From Piper betle (lineage: Eukaryota; Streptophyta; Magnoliopsida; Piperales; Piperaceae): a stretch of DNA of 64,000 bases. Below, one piece after another: positions 40,255 through 52,235 of this stretch. The translations under genes and the position numbers were made by a program. Under the pieces are notes generated by a model that was not told the origin of the DNA, searched no databases, and worked only from the letters and a program-made list of their open reading frames with translations. Position 1 is the stretch's first letter, and each line of letters begins with the position of its first letter. Location of the stretch: contig JAURVB010013957.1 of NCBI GenBank assembly GCA_033002965.1, positions 62,001-126,000 on the forward strand. The letters are read 5' to 3'.

Positions 40255-40500
40255 TCATCCAAGAGGGGCCGCTCTGGATCACCTTCACGTCGGACATGCT
40301 GATCCACCTCCGAGAGGAGCTGCTGGTGAACAGCTTCAAGACCATCAATGGCTGCAGGCGAAAACGTCGACATCACTAGCGGCACCTGCATCACCCTCTA
40401 GTACATCTCCAACATCATCATCCACAACATGCACATCCACCACTGCGTGCCGGCAGGGAACGCCAAAGTCTGGTCAAGCCCGAGCCTTCCCTTCATCAGT
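40255..40500 (+). pseudogene. Captured fragment of a pectate lyase
   Basis: Plus-strand frame reads [20 protein letters not shown] then VNSFKTING, which matches the pectate lyase core (PLWIxFxxDMxIxLxxELxxNSFKTIDGRG). A frameshift near 40357 moves the match to the next frame, where ITSGTCITL, a TAG in place of Gln (about 40400), then YISNIIIHNMHIHHC and VPAGNAKV follow. Catalytic downstream motifs are absent. It lies opposite to the strand of the LTR element. Confidence 0.82.
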
Positions 40501-40745
40501 CACAACCGGAGTAGCACTTAGTGATGGACTGGAACTCGACGATTTAGGAGGACCAAGAATTGGATCATATAAATCCTTAGTGAATAAATAATCAATCATA
40601 GACCCTTCCAGTAATGCTAATTAGACTTACCCTTAAGGGTGACCATGTTAACATGTTTCTCATCTTTCATCTTAACATAAAAGGTTATTACCCAAAACCA
40701 AGACAAAAAAAGGACCAAAGTACGAACCAAAGCTCTGATGCCACT

Positions 40746-41466
40746 TGTTGGGATTTTAACACACAAAATCCCTAAACTCCATGTTGTGTGTTTTGACAAG
40801 GCAAACCAATAAATAATAAAAGATACATGACATACAAATCTAAAGTGGAAACTTTCCAACTGAAAGAAAACCACAACCAAATACATGCGATGAGTAAAAC
40901 TACTCCTTAATGAGTGAAACTACTCCCCAATATATGTTGAAAACTCCACCTAATATATGTAAAAAATTCTACCCAAGTGTAAAAAACTCCACCCTAATAA
41001 AAGTAAAAAACTCTATCCAAACATGGAAAACTCCACCCAAATGACTAACACTACTCCCAATTAAAAACCATAGACAAAAGGTAAAGAAAGAAAAGAAATT
41101 AATCACTATTGATCTTGTCGTTGCCTTTTTTCTCCTACATGCACCATCAATAATGACCTTGTCTAGATCTCCAACCTCACATGTCTCCTATAAAGGAAAA
41201 CACTCTATGGAACTTCCCCAAAGGGAAAACACACCCAATACATATGCCTAATTACATATTTATAAATTAGAGATATAGAACATCTCTTAGAAATGAAGAG
41301 CCAACTCCAAATACTATTTCCTGAGTATTTGAAATCTTTACCAATAAGTCTTTTCTCGTATTTCACAAATTCTTATAGCATTTCTCGTACCTTTTAGATT
41401 ATCTTCATGTCTTCATGACTACTAAATGTGATTGAACGCTTTTTATGGGGGAGAATATCTCCAACA
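40746..41466 (-). repeat. 5' LTR of the Copia-type element
   Basis: About 721 bp. Its inner border (40745 downward on the plus strand) abuts the complement of TGGCATCAGAGC, the primer binding site, which fixes the orientation of the element. Confidence 0.9.
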
Positions 41467-41822
41467 CATCTGCCGCCGCTCGAATGCATGGCTGCTGCCC
41501 ACTGACCCCCAGGACTTGGCCACGATTGTTGCCTTGCCAAACCGCCCGTTATTTTTTTGTTTTTGTTTTAAAATTTGACACAGGCTTGGTGACGACTAAG
41601 TAGTGGTTAAATTTATCCACGACTTAGCCACATGAATGCACTGGCTAAGTTTTACTACAGCATTCTGTGGCTACCCGTAGCTTCAAGTGTACCAATGATA
41701 GTAGTTGCCCTTGCTTCAACGGTCACGGTCGACCCTAGTGGTAATTTTTCGTGACAAGCTTTAATTTGTCACGGGAAAATGACCAATTGCCACGATTATG
41801 GGGTATTTTTTTACTCGTGAGA

Positions 41823-44800
41823 GAAAACATGTAATTATGTGCATCCAATTAGTTAATACTAAATAATTAGAAAAAAATGTATTATTTACTATTATTCTAA
41901 AGGTTTTAGTGTTATCTTTTAAACAAAAAATCTAAATATTACGAGAATTATAAGGATACTTTTTTCTTTCTTGTTTTAGGAGGATTTTTTTTTTAAAGAA
42001 AAGAAAAAACCTTGGATCAGGTCCGATTATTTATTGTTTCTATGTGAACCCAGACCAACCCAAGCTAAGCTGGTCCAGCCCCTCTCTGGGATGAAGGTCA
42101 CAACGTGACATTCTGCCCCTTTTGGATTTTGGTGGGACCCACAAAGTAAGTGGCCTACTTTCATCACGGGCCCACCTTCCAATCCAATAAGACCACTCTG
42201 CCCCACAACAGGTAATTAGTTGAAGGCGCACTTAAATGCTTGGGTGGGAATTGCCACTTAACATCCGCATTTGCATATAATTAATATATAATTCTAAAAA
42301 ATTAACAAATTTTAATTAAACTTATATAATTGTTGGCAAGTTACTTATTTTTTACTAATTTTTTATTTTTATTGTATATTTATTTTTTTAGGAGATTTGT
42401 TGTATATAAAATTCTACTTGAATTGAAAATGCTATATGATTATTACTAATTGTCAAAACGTATTTTAAGAATATATGAATTATTTATTTCTAATCAATTT
42501 TATGGTATCGAAAAAATAAAAGTTACTATATTTTATGCATTTTAGTAGGTGATCTCATAGGCCACAATGAAAATAATTATCGTACTTTTTAATCTGTTTT
42601 GACAGGCATTTTCAAGTAAGAAATGATGAGGACATGAGTTTTCTTTTCATAAATAGATACATAAATAGGTGTTGTTGCATCACCTGCTCGAAAAAATACT
42701 GGTAAAACTATGCAACTTTTGAATGTTAATTGTCTAATTTAGATGTTGATGACCTTTGAGAGTGTTAGTTATCAATGTTTTAAACTTATCCTAAAACAAT
42801 TGAGTGACGTAACTAGTGATTAATTTATTTCTAACCATAACTACTTCGAGTCTAGGCTGATGAATACGATACGAATAATTCAAATCTATTAAAAAAATAA
42901 AATAAAAATAAAAAAGAGAAAATGAAATAAAAAATAGAACATTTATCATTATCATTATCATGTGTCATGAAAATAAAAGAGACATTGCTAATAGAAAGTC
43001 ATTTAAGCTACCTTTGAAAGCAATATGTGCTAGAAAAAGATGCCATTGAGTTGCTTTCATAAAAGGCATTTTAGGTGGAAGGTAGTTAGTTACCTGGTAT
43101 GTGGTTAAAAATGGTTGTTTCCAAAGCCCCCATAAACGATGATAAACTTTTGGATACTACATTGGATAGGTAGCTAGCACTTGTCAAGTCATTGAATCAT
43201 GAGCTAATCAACAACTCACAGTTGAAAGCTACAATCACACTTTCCAAGATAAAGGTCTTTGGGTCATCCTCATTCTTCCAAAGCTAATTGCCCATTTCAT
43301 TAAGATAATCAACATTTAATTTTACTTAATTACAATGTATAACTCTGTTCAATTTTGAGTGTTTGACTTGTGGGCGTGGCTTTGACATGTGTTAATTGAA
43401 TAGTATATCATCAAAACTTGATTCATAGGAAAAGAACATTATTAAATTGGAAGATTAAGAGGAAAAATCAATGATGCCATTAAGGTGGTTAATTATTTTA
43501 AATTGATTTTTCTAAATTTGCCGGTCAGCCTACCAACCAATCTGACCTAGTCGATTTATCATTGAATATTTTTATTTTCAGTAGTTAAACGTCAAACTGG
43601 ATTTATACGACAAAATTGAGCTTGCAATTTTACTAACGAACTCAATTATTATGCATTATTGGGGAACCCACAAGTTTTATACGACAGTACTCACTTATAA
43701 CGTTAATAAAATCCTAATTCTTTCTTACAATACATGTTCATTATGATTGTTTAATTTCTTACAAATTTAATCTCATATGCAATACCTATAGGATAAAATT
43801 AGGTATATTAATATGAATATATAAATTCCAACATCCGATAACTATTTTTTTAAAAATAACTTGGTTTTTCATATTGCACCTGGCTTGGTCATCACATAAA
43901 TATAATCTTTCTTATAAACGTCTGCTTATTAAAATTTTATTAATAGGGTAAACATAGGCCAATTGGATTCAGCATTGCCCTCTTTCGGTCTACATATGTC
44001 CTACTTAATTTTATATCTTTACCTAATTATATATCACTAGAAGTAACTAAAATATATTGAAAGAAAAAACTAAAATATTAAAATTCACAAGCCATGTCCT
44101 TTAAATTAAGAGTCAATTACCATTTATAAACCAAACACTTAGGGCTAAAATACTTTATTCAAAAGAGATTAATCTGTGAGTTGGCAGGCATTCAGGGTAA
44201 GGGCCGGTGCTTGTATGCAATCAAGCCATGAATGTGAGCAATACCATGTCTAATTCAATCACAAAAGGTTGTTGCAACATTTGCTGGCCAAATTGGTCTA
44301 ATATCCCATGCTAGCCACAATTACTTTGTCATCGCATGTGTGTTGCACCGCCCCCTTCTTGTCTTCTCTCTATTTGCTCTAACACATGTCATGAAATATA
44401 TATTGTGCTTCCAACCATGAGAAGTTAGTGGTAGCTAGCTTTGTAAAGATAATCATACAATATGACATAAATTAACTTGATATTCATGGTCTTCTTGATC
44501 AAGTCATTGCACTACAATCACAATATTGCACTAAAGATGAAATTGCATCTTGTCACTTAAGTACTTAAGTGGTTTAGATTAATATATATAACACCTTTAG
44601 ATAAAGTGCAATTTTTTTATTTTCGTTAATTCTGAGTCAACACATTAATAATACCTAGTTTGATGCATGTTACAAGCCCAATTAAAAACTAAATATTTTT
44701 CTGGGTATTTAGAAATTTTTCGTGTTATGTAGCAATGATAGCTTATATATAATTCCTTAATAATTTGATGCTTACTTGTGCAGAATGAATATGAAATACT

Positions 44801-46144
44801 TCACTTTGGGAAACAAATTAAGGTTTTATGAGATTAATGAATTGAAGTCGTTTTTTAGGAAAAAGATAGATATCCAAAGCATGCCCACAATGTTAAATGT
44901 GGTAACATGTACGACAGTATATATAGCAGTTGTTCAACTTCGTGAATGACCGGACTAATGGTCCCAAAGGGCTAGCTAGCCAGCTTATGCTACGTACATT
45001 TGGAATATGGATACATAGGCGGGGAATGTCAACAAATAGTCTTGGGTATTTTAGGTCAGCTCGGGCTAATAATTTTCGGTTTTCTTAATCAGTTAAGTTC
45101 GAGTCTTAGTCTTTTAAGTATCACTCCCTTGTTTGGAAACCAAAAAAATCAACCCCCTTACATTAAAATATTGAAGTTTTTTTCTCTTATGACGTTTCTG
45201 TTTTTCTTGTATTGTGTTTGATTCTCTATCGGAAATATTAGTAGGATTAAGCATAAATACTTCTTTCTTAAAAATAATTGAAGTTCAGACAAAAAATGAT
45301 ATTTTCAGACAAGAAATATATATGACTGATGCTCATATATATTTAGTTAGACATAATGTTAAGCCTTATCCCCTAAAAGCTTTACAAATAAACTTAATTT
45401 CTTATTATATAAATTAATTAAATGTAAGATATATAAAACTTATCTAGCAGCATAAGAAGAACGATTGACAAAAGTTACTAGGCTGATCAAGGTTTCATCA
45501 CAAGGAAAAAATCTTACAATGACAATTTATTTTCCTTCTTTTCGAGCAGACATGGAGGAAAACCCTAACATTTCCTTCAACGTTTATTGGAGGGATTATA
45601 TATAAATCATATCAACAAATCCCTAATTTTTTTAGGAATCACTACAGGAGATATAATAAAAAAATTTTAACCAAAAGAGAAACATGATTTGGAGATACAC
45701 TCCCATAATTGGGTGCAATATAAATAATGTCCAATGATTATTATACATCTAGTGTGAGTAACATGCTTGCAATGAATTAAAATAGCAAAAAATAACTTAT
45801 CTATCGAATCGTACTAATTAATCGACATAAAAAATTTTAAATTATTATTTAATTTCTATTTATTTGCTAAAGGTTACATATTTTCTAAAGGAAACGACCT
45901 TATGATGAAAAGCTATGAGCCAAAAGGTATTACTATTAGATGATACCCGATCACTCTCTATACATACGTGTTTCCGATTAGTCTATATATGTGTGTGCTT
46001 TTGGTTAGAATGAAATAGAGATTTCGAGATGTGTTTGTGTGAGATAACTCTACAAGTCTAGTTTAGCCTGTGGACTGTAGAGATTAAATAATTTCTAAAT
46101 CATAATTTTATTTAGATTGGAGGTTCATTTTTATGTTGTATATA
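41823..46144. other. Gene-free intergenic DNA
   Basis: AT-rich throughout, with a GC-richer patch at about 42010-42235 containing GGTGGGACCCAC and GGGCCCACC. No coding frame longer than about 75 codons and none recognisable. Confidence 0.5.
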
Positions 46145-46340
46145 TAGGGCTGTTAATTAAGCGAACTAGCTCGTGAGCATTTGGCGTTCGACTCTACTCG
46201 ACTCAAACTCGAACTCGATATTTAAATGCTCGAGCTCGAACTCGAATCCTATAAGTTGAGTTTGAGCAAGGTAGTGTTCGGCTCGACTCGACTCGAAATT
46301 GACTTGTAGCTCGACTCGATAAAATAATATAATAATATCA
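46145..46340 (+). repeat. TAGGGCTG repeat family, member 2
   Basis: Begins TAGGGCTGTTAATTAAGCGA and continues with dense GAGCTCGAACTCGA and CTCGACTCGA motifs. Same family as 22672-23088 and 63340-63639. Confidence 0.6.
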
Positions 46341-46525
46341 CTTGTCTACTCAAAATACATATAAAATCATAAATAAATGTTATTATTAACTACGTACTAA
46401 ATGATGGTCGTGGTGGGGGTATTTTGTTTTTTTAATTTTTTTTATCAAATTTGGGTCGTCTTTGTAATCGAACGATTCAAATTAAAATTTGAGAAAGAAA
46501 TATTATTTGACTCGGCTAAGATAGT

Positions 46526-46582
46526 GTGCGTGTGTGTGTATATATATATATACACACACACACACATACACACACATATATA
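46526..46582. repeat. Compound palindromic microsatellite (GT)n(AT)n(AC)n
   Basis: A GTGTGCGTGTGTGTGT run passes into alternating TA and then into CACACACACACACA, so the two flanks are complementary and could fold into a hairpin or cruciform. Immediately after, 46583-46665 holds a short tandem duplication: CTAATAAGTTTAATTGTAAC and CTAATAAGTTTAATTATAAC about 45 bases apart. Confidence 0.9.
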
Positions 46583-46669
46583 TACTAATAAGTTTAATTG
46601 TAACCCGTTATATATATTTATATACTAATAAGTTTAATTATAACCAGTTATATATATCTTTATATATAT

Positions 46670-48840
46670 TTGTTCGAACGCGGGATCGTCCGCCCCCTCA
46701 AATCGGCTCTTGTGTGTGATTTCGGGTTTAAAGGTTCGGTGGGACCGAGGCGCCCTTGCCGCGCAAAGAAATAGTGCAATAAAAATACTATCACAAACAC
46801 AAAATAATACGCTGGAAATTTTTACGTGGTTCCCCAGAGGATTCAACGTGAATTCCTAAGGGTCACTCCACGGTGAGGTCGATGCTCACAATCCACTATT
46901 TTCTTTGAAGATTACAAATTACAATGCTTAGTGGAATTTTTGCCACTTTAATTCTTTAATTCCATATACACCTTGCAATGCCTCGATGAAGAACTCAACT
47001 CAGCTGCCTTGAGAGGGAAAATCTATCACAGAGTATCTAACCAATCAGAGTAAGAGAATAAATCCAGAGCTGAAGTTTAAGTTGATCCCGATTAAATTGG
47101 TCCCGGTCTCCAATCTCTAAATGACTTGTCTGATGGGCGAGTATGGACTAAGTTATGAACAACACTTATTCACAACAGCAAGGCAAAGTTTCACAACGTT
47201 GAGCTCCAGCGTCTATGGCAGTGGCTACTTGGCTCTTCGAAAGACAGCCCCTTCTTCACTTCACGATTTTTTCCGGCAACTACAGCGACGAAATTTAGTG
47301 AAACTCAGTTTGGGTTTATAGATCACTTCTTCGCCTTCACGTTGAACCTCACGACGGGGCCGGGAACGACCGGAACTGGTCGGAAAAATTAGCGAACTCC
47401 GACCTTTGCTGCTCTGTTTTCCGCTTTGCCGGCCAGCAACGTCCTCGCTTCCCGATTTTTTCTTGGAGACCTCGGCAGCGAACTCCGGCGGCTCTCGATT
47501 TGGGTTTGTAGATCACTTCTCCGTCTTCACGTTGAACCTCACGACGGGGCCGGGAACGACCGGAACTGATCGGAAAAAATTAGCGAACTCCGACCTTCCG
47601 CTGCTCTGTTTTCCGCTTTTCCTGTCAACAACGAGAAAGGGGTTAGACAGTGGACTCCCAAGCTTCGATATGATCCTTTGTAGCTACTCTACGACAGCAA
47701 GATGTGGCAACAACGTTGATGGGCAGTAATAGAACTCTTTCTTGGCATGGTAGGGCTCCACACTGGGCTCTCGCAGGTGCACATTTCCTTCTCTTCAAGC
47801 AGCGGCAAGTGTCAAACGAGGGAACAATTCTGATGCTTCAAGACAGCAAAAAGCATACTTTAGCAGCCTTCAACGCGTCTCCACGGCTGATAACAGCAAT
47901 TCAGAGCAGCACGACGATCGGATGGTCTCTTACGACCATTTGTTACAGCAATGTAGCAGGGGTGTCAACCTGGGCACTTCTCGGTTGAGCAGAGGGCAAT
48001 TTCCGGCACAACAGCATCACCTAAAGGCGGCAACAATTCTCCTTTCCAAGGAAAGGTTTCTAATGGTGACGGGACGACGACGAACCTCCAGCAAAAGGTC
48101 TTTCACCATGAAAGAATAGAGCAGTGAGGCAAATCCGTGATGGTGTGTAGCAATGATAGCAGCATCATTCCGAAACAAAAAGGCATGGGTGTCCCTCCTG
48201 GGCACAGTTATCCCTCCTAGCCAATCTTCCTCCTCCGCAGAATGTCACCGACAGCTACTTTGCAATGGCGGGAAACCTCCTAAGCGTGGCTTCAAGGGGA
48301 AAGGGCGGCTACTTCGACGAGGTTGGGCCAAGGCAACAACTTGACTGCAGCGGCTTCCCTCCTTCATGGCAAACGGGTAAGGGAATCTATGGCGGGATGA
48401 CGAGGGCTCCGAACAACAACCTATTCCGACGAGGGTGTAACTCCAGGACTCTTCGGCGATGGCGACCTTCAGATGGCAACCTTCAGATGGTGACGAAAAA
48501 TTCCCGTGAATCAGCAAGAGGCATAGTTGCAGGGGAGCAGGGCAACGGGCAATAATTCTTCGGATTCCAAAGCTATGACGCCAATCTCAAATTCCCCCCC
48601 CTCTTCAGCCATGACACCCGACTTTTATAGAATTGGATAACTCCTGAGAGATTGATTTCCTCCGGCGGTTCTAAAACGTCTACCTCTTCCTCTGACAATT
48701 CTTTCTCCGGCAGTTTTGGAACCGTGTGACCCATTCTCTTGTAACATGCAGGAAGTCATCCACGTTAACAAACAAACACCAATCCTAGGAATTATTCACA
48801 TGACCGGATAAACATAAATATGTGCAAACAATATTTAAAC
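46670..48840. repeat. Large dispersed repeat, copy B
   Basis: Counterpart of 16060-18745, in the same orientation. Shared landmarks at the left are GGTGGGACCGAGGCGCC, TTGCCGCGCAAAGAAATAG and GAATTTTTGCCACTTTAA; in the middle CTTCACGTTG followed by ACCGG/CCGG-rich text; at the right CTCCGG and the GGATAA...GTGCAAA end. It contains an internal direct duplication (47305-47440 versus 47500-47622). On the minus strand a TATAAAAG box precedes an ATG near 48610, but no recognisable protein follows. Confidence 0.8.
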
Positions 48841-51800
48841 GAGATTCTTGTGACTTTTAATCGAGCCGGTTCGTGAGTGATATACAAGGTTAATAATTTT
48901 GTATTACTTTATTTTATCATTTTTTATTAAATAAGTTTAATCTTTGTTTTCTCATTCAAAAACAGCCTCAACAAGGGTCACAATTTAAGATCTATCTTAT
49001 AGGGAACAACAAACAGTCAAATGCTTCTCTCTTCTTGTCCGGGTTTGGGATGTACAATGTATATTGCGTTTAAAAAAATAACAAAAAAAAAACCGTATAC
49101 AAAACATATATTAATTATACAATGACGTGAGTATGAACTCATCATGACGATGAATTCATAAGCACAAACGCAACGGGCTGGGGACATTACCTCACCTGGT
49201 CCTCATCCGTAGTTTGCCGGACAAATACGAGCTGCTCATGCACTTGGACCTGTTCTAGGTGATGTCTTTTTTGTACCAAGAATAAGAACACACACTGCAT
49301 GAATTCTAGTGTTCTTATATGACTCAGCAGCCATGGATCCATCCTTGTGTCCAGTCTCAATATGATGGGCAGTTTCTTCAACAAGAAATGTGTTAATATT
49401 GGTGAGCCTGGTAGCTGCCATTCAGTGACAAAAACATTTTGAGAACCCAACTTCTACAAACATTGGCGTGCCCTGAAACTCAGGTAACCTTCTTCTTTGA
49501 AAAATGGAGATGGGTTGTTCTTGTTTTGGGCAGGTTGGCAAGGGCCGGCAGCATTTACGAGATGTTATGGGAAGGTCCCCACAAGGAAAATTAAGAAGGT
49601 GCAAGCAGCTGGCTTCCTTTTAATTCATGAGTCTCTACATTGGCAAGACTATGACCTTCAATCTAAGAACAAAAGCTATTACTATTAGCTATCATAATCG
49701 AATTGTAGAAAAATAAAGCATATATAATATGGCTGGTCAATATTTCTTCAACGGAATTCTAACAAGTCCAATTCATATTAAAGAGTGTGGACTTTTTGAA
49801 ATAATATGATTGATTTAGTTTTTGTCAAAAACTTTAGGGCTAGTTTTCATATACATACCCAAGTTAAATATATATAATTAGGGAATCAAGCATGGAACAC
49901 CCAATATCATCATTATATGTGGGATTATTTTTAGTATTTATCTTATGATTTGCCCACATTAGAAAATTCCGGCTTCTAAAATATTCCTTCGCTCATTGCG
50001 TGCAGCAATCTCAAAAGTGACATCCAATATACCAGTGTAGGGAATCGGATTAGCTTTGATACTAATACAACCTAATGGGCATAGATTGTCCCCTAAAAAT
50101 AATTAATCAAATTATAAATTTATAAACACAACTCCACTAATATAATATACTATATCTTACCCTATTAGGCATGAAATGTTAGATTTGTTTTAGGGATTTC
50201 ACCGTTCGTGTTAGATATAAATGATAAACTTGAGGTAATTATGCTAGTAAATAAATTGACTATATATAAAACTAAACAGCAAAAAAACTCAAAATTGCTG
50301 TAGTTCAACCAAATGCCTATTCTTTGATTAAGTTGAATTAAGATTTTCACCGTCAATCATTAAGAATACATGCCACGTAGAGGACCTATAGTCTGCCTTG
50401 AAATTAAAAAGGTAAAAAATACAATTTAACCTGCTTATAATTAGGTTTAAAAAAGGTAAAATAAGTTGAATTAATTAATATACTTTTGCGTTAAAAAATG
50501 TTAGAAAAAATATATTCAGATAACCTGCTAATAATAAACGTAAATTATGGAAATTAGAGCCATCATAAATCTTATATGATAATTTCTTGAACCATTCAAA
50601 TATAAGGTGAAGGGGAGAATAGGGAAAATTCTAGTAGTGTACAAAGAATTGTCTTTCTTGAAGACTATAAATCATAATTCTAAAGCTCCATTTTATCTTC
50701 AAAAATTTTTAGAGTCGACTCCACTTTATGGCTTTTGGAGTCCGGCTCATAGATTTTATGATGGACTCTTCAAGTCTTTCCAAGTCTGCTCAAGCCAAAT
50801 AAAAGTGGTTTTGAAAAGATATGATTTTCCTTTTAGTTTAGTACTTAGATCAATAGTTTAAAGTAACATAAACCATATATTTATTAATTTTAAGTGTTAA
50901 TCTCCTAATTTGATATATATTTTTATTTTTTTGATTGAAAAATTAATATAAATGACTTCAGGTCAGCTTAAAGTCAACTACAAGTTAACTCAGGTCCATA
51001 GCCTACCGAGTTAACTCTGAATCAGGAGTTTTAAAACTATGCCATAGATTGAACTTCAAGACTATTGAACTATCCATTCCATTAAATTTTACTTGCAATA
51101 TGTCTATTGTTACCGAAGGAGGATGACTGAGGGAATTAACATGCAAGTGAGTTAGAACAAGAATCAAATGCAGCTGATTTGGTAACCATTGCATGAGCCT
51201 GGCGTGTGCTCTACTTCTTTTCCATTCATCTTACATCCATCTGTTGAGTTGTGTATGACTCTGAGTCCTTGTCTACAAAAGTGGAGGCTGAAAAGCGATC
51301 AGAGAAAGATAAAAGCCAGAAAGGTTTTAAAGGCTCAGGTTGTTGACTATATTGGAGCTACTGCAATGTGATGCATGCATGATTTTGGCTGAAAGGCTCA
51401 GGAGCTAGCTAGCTGTATTTATGTACCAAGAACAAGAAACATGGAGGGATACAAGGTATCTTGTATGTATAATTATAAATGCAAGAAAGCTGGTATGAAT
51501 AGGTATACATCAAGAACAAGAAACATGGCAGGGGTACAAGGTATCTTGTATGAATGATTTATCGGGTTGGACCGGCCGATATACGATTTAAAATAATGGT
51601 GCAAAACTCTAAATTGTACGGGATTTGAAGATATATGGTACCCTATATTATAGGGCTGGACCGGCCAATTTACTATTTAAAATAATGGCACAAATAATTC
51701 AATTTGGTCGTTACATTAATGTTAGAACATGTGTAAATATTAACGGTGAGAGAAGTAATTTAATTCCATGATCAAGTACTACTCTCTAAATCATAAGATC

Positions 51801-52232
51801 ACATCCAAGTCGTTAGTAAAAGATACCTGTTATGTATGGTGGCCATGATACCTCAAAGTTATGAGGCTTTGACGATTTATGTAGATAAATTGAACAAGTT
51901 GACAGCAAAACCTTGTCTCCATTAATCGAAACCTACATATGAACTATATTTGCCGAGAAGTAGAGGGCATGGATAATATGCTACAACTCTTTCTCATTTA
52001 AATGCTATATTATTAAGTGAAGCAAGTAGAAGTATATTTTTAAGGAGGATTAATGAAACTGTAAATGTAATTATAAGTGTGAATCTGGGCTGTATACGGA
52101 GATGAACATGCCATATTTGAAACATGAATCTTATTAACCTAAAGGAGATATATATGATAAACCCATGTTTGAAAAAATGAGAAAGATTACAAGACGAGTT
52201 CATTTTTTAGGTGTAGATTACAAGGGCAAAAT
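48841..52232. other. Intergenic DNA with an unrecognised coding-like patch
   Basis: Mostly AT-rich. At 49187-49620 composition is more balanced and several minus-strand frames are open for 60-87 codons (one contains GHKDGSMAAESYKNTRIHAV). The frames overlap and shift, suggesting a decayed gene fragment, but I do not recognise the family. Near 51430-51550 a short segment with CAAGAACAAGAAACATGG and TACAAGGTATCTTGTATG appears twice, about 85 bases apart. Nothing else is supported. Confidence 0.35.
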
Positions 52233-52235
52233 TCT

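Larger units (their letters stand above)
36372..41466 (-). mobile_element. Copia-type non-autonomous LTR retrotransposon carrying host gene fragments
   Basis: The two LTRs are 36372-37125 and 40746-41466. Read on the minus strand, the 5' LTR is the right one: it starts TGTTGGAGATATTC, ends TCCCAACA and is followed by TGGCATCAGAGC, a primer binding site for initiator tRNA-Met. A purine-rich tract (AAGGGGAGAAT) precedes the 3' LTR. Flanks CTTCT (36367-36371) and CATCT (41467-41471) fit a 5-bp duplication with one mismatch. No gag or pol is visible. The interior instead holds fragments of an S-domain receptor kinase, a BAHD acyltransferase and a pectate lyase, and a TRIM array. TGTTGG termini and this primer site suggest Copia, by inference. 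Confidence 0.85.
35397..41819. mobile_element. Non-autonomous CACTA transposon, interrupted by an LTR element
   Basis: Left end CACTAATAGAAAAA, right end TTTTTTACTCGTG (complement CACGAGTAAAAAA). The 3-bp duplication AGA is present at 35394-35396 and 41820-41822, exactly as expected for CACTA elements. Subterminal direct repeats of a GGATAGCCAC motif occur at about 35482, 35583 and 35702. Without the LTR insertion (36372-41466) it is about 1.33 kb. The interior at 35935-36370 and 41467-41550 is GC-rich, His/Pro/Thr-rich in translation, and encodes no transposase, so mobility would need a helper elsewhere. Confidence 0.85.

Noticed and set aside
36276..40886. Near-identical minus-strand frames (starting MYLVVVFFQLE) at 36276-36512 and 40617-40886
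   Set aside because: They fall in the two LTRs and are similar because the LTRs are; no protein family is indicated.
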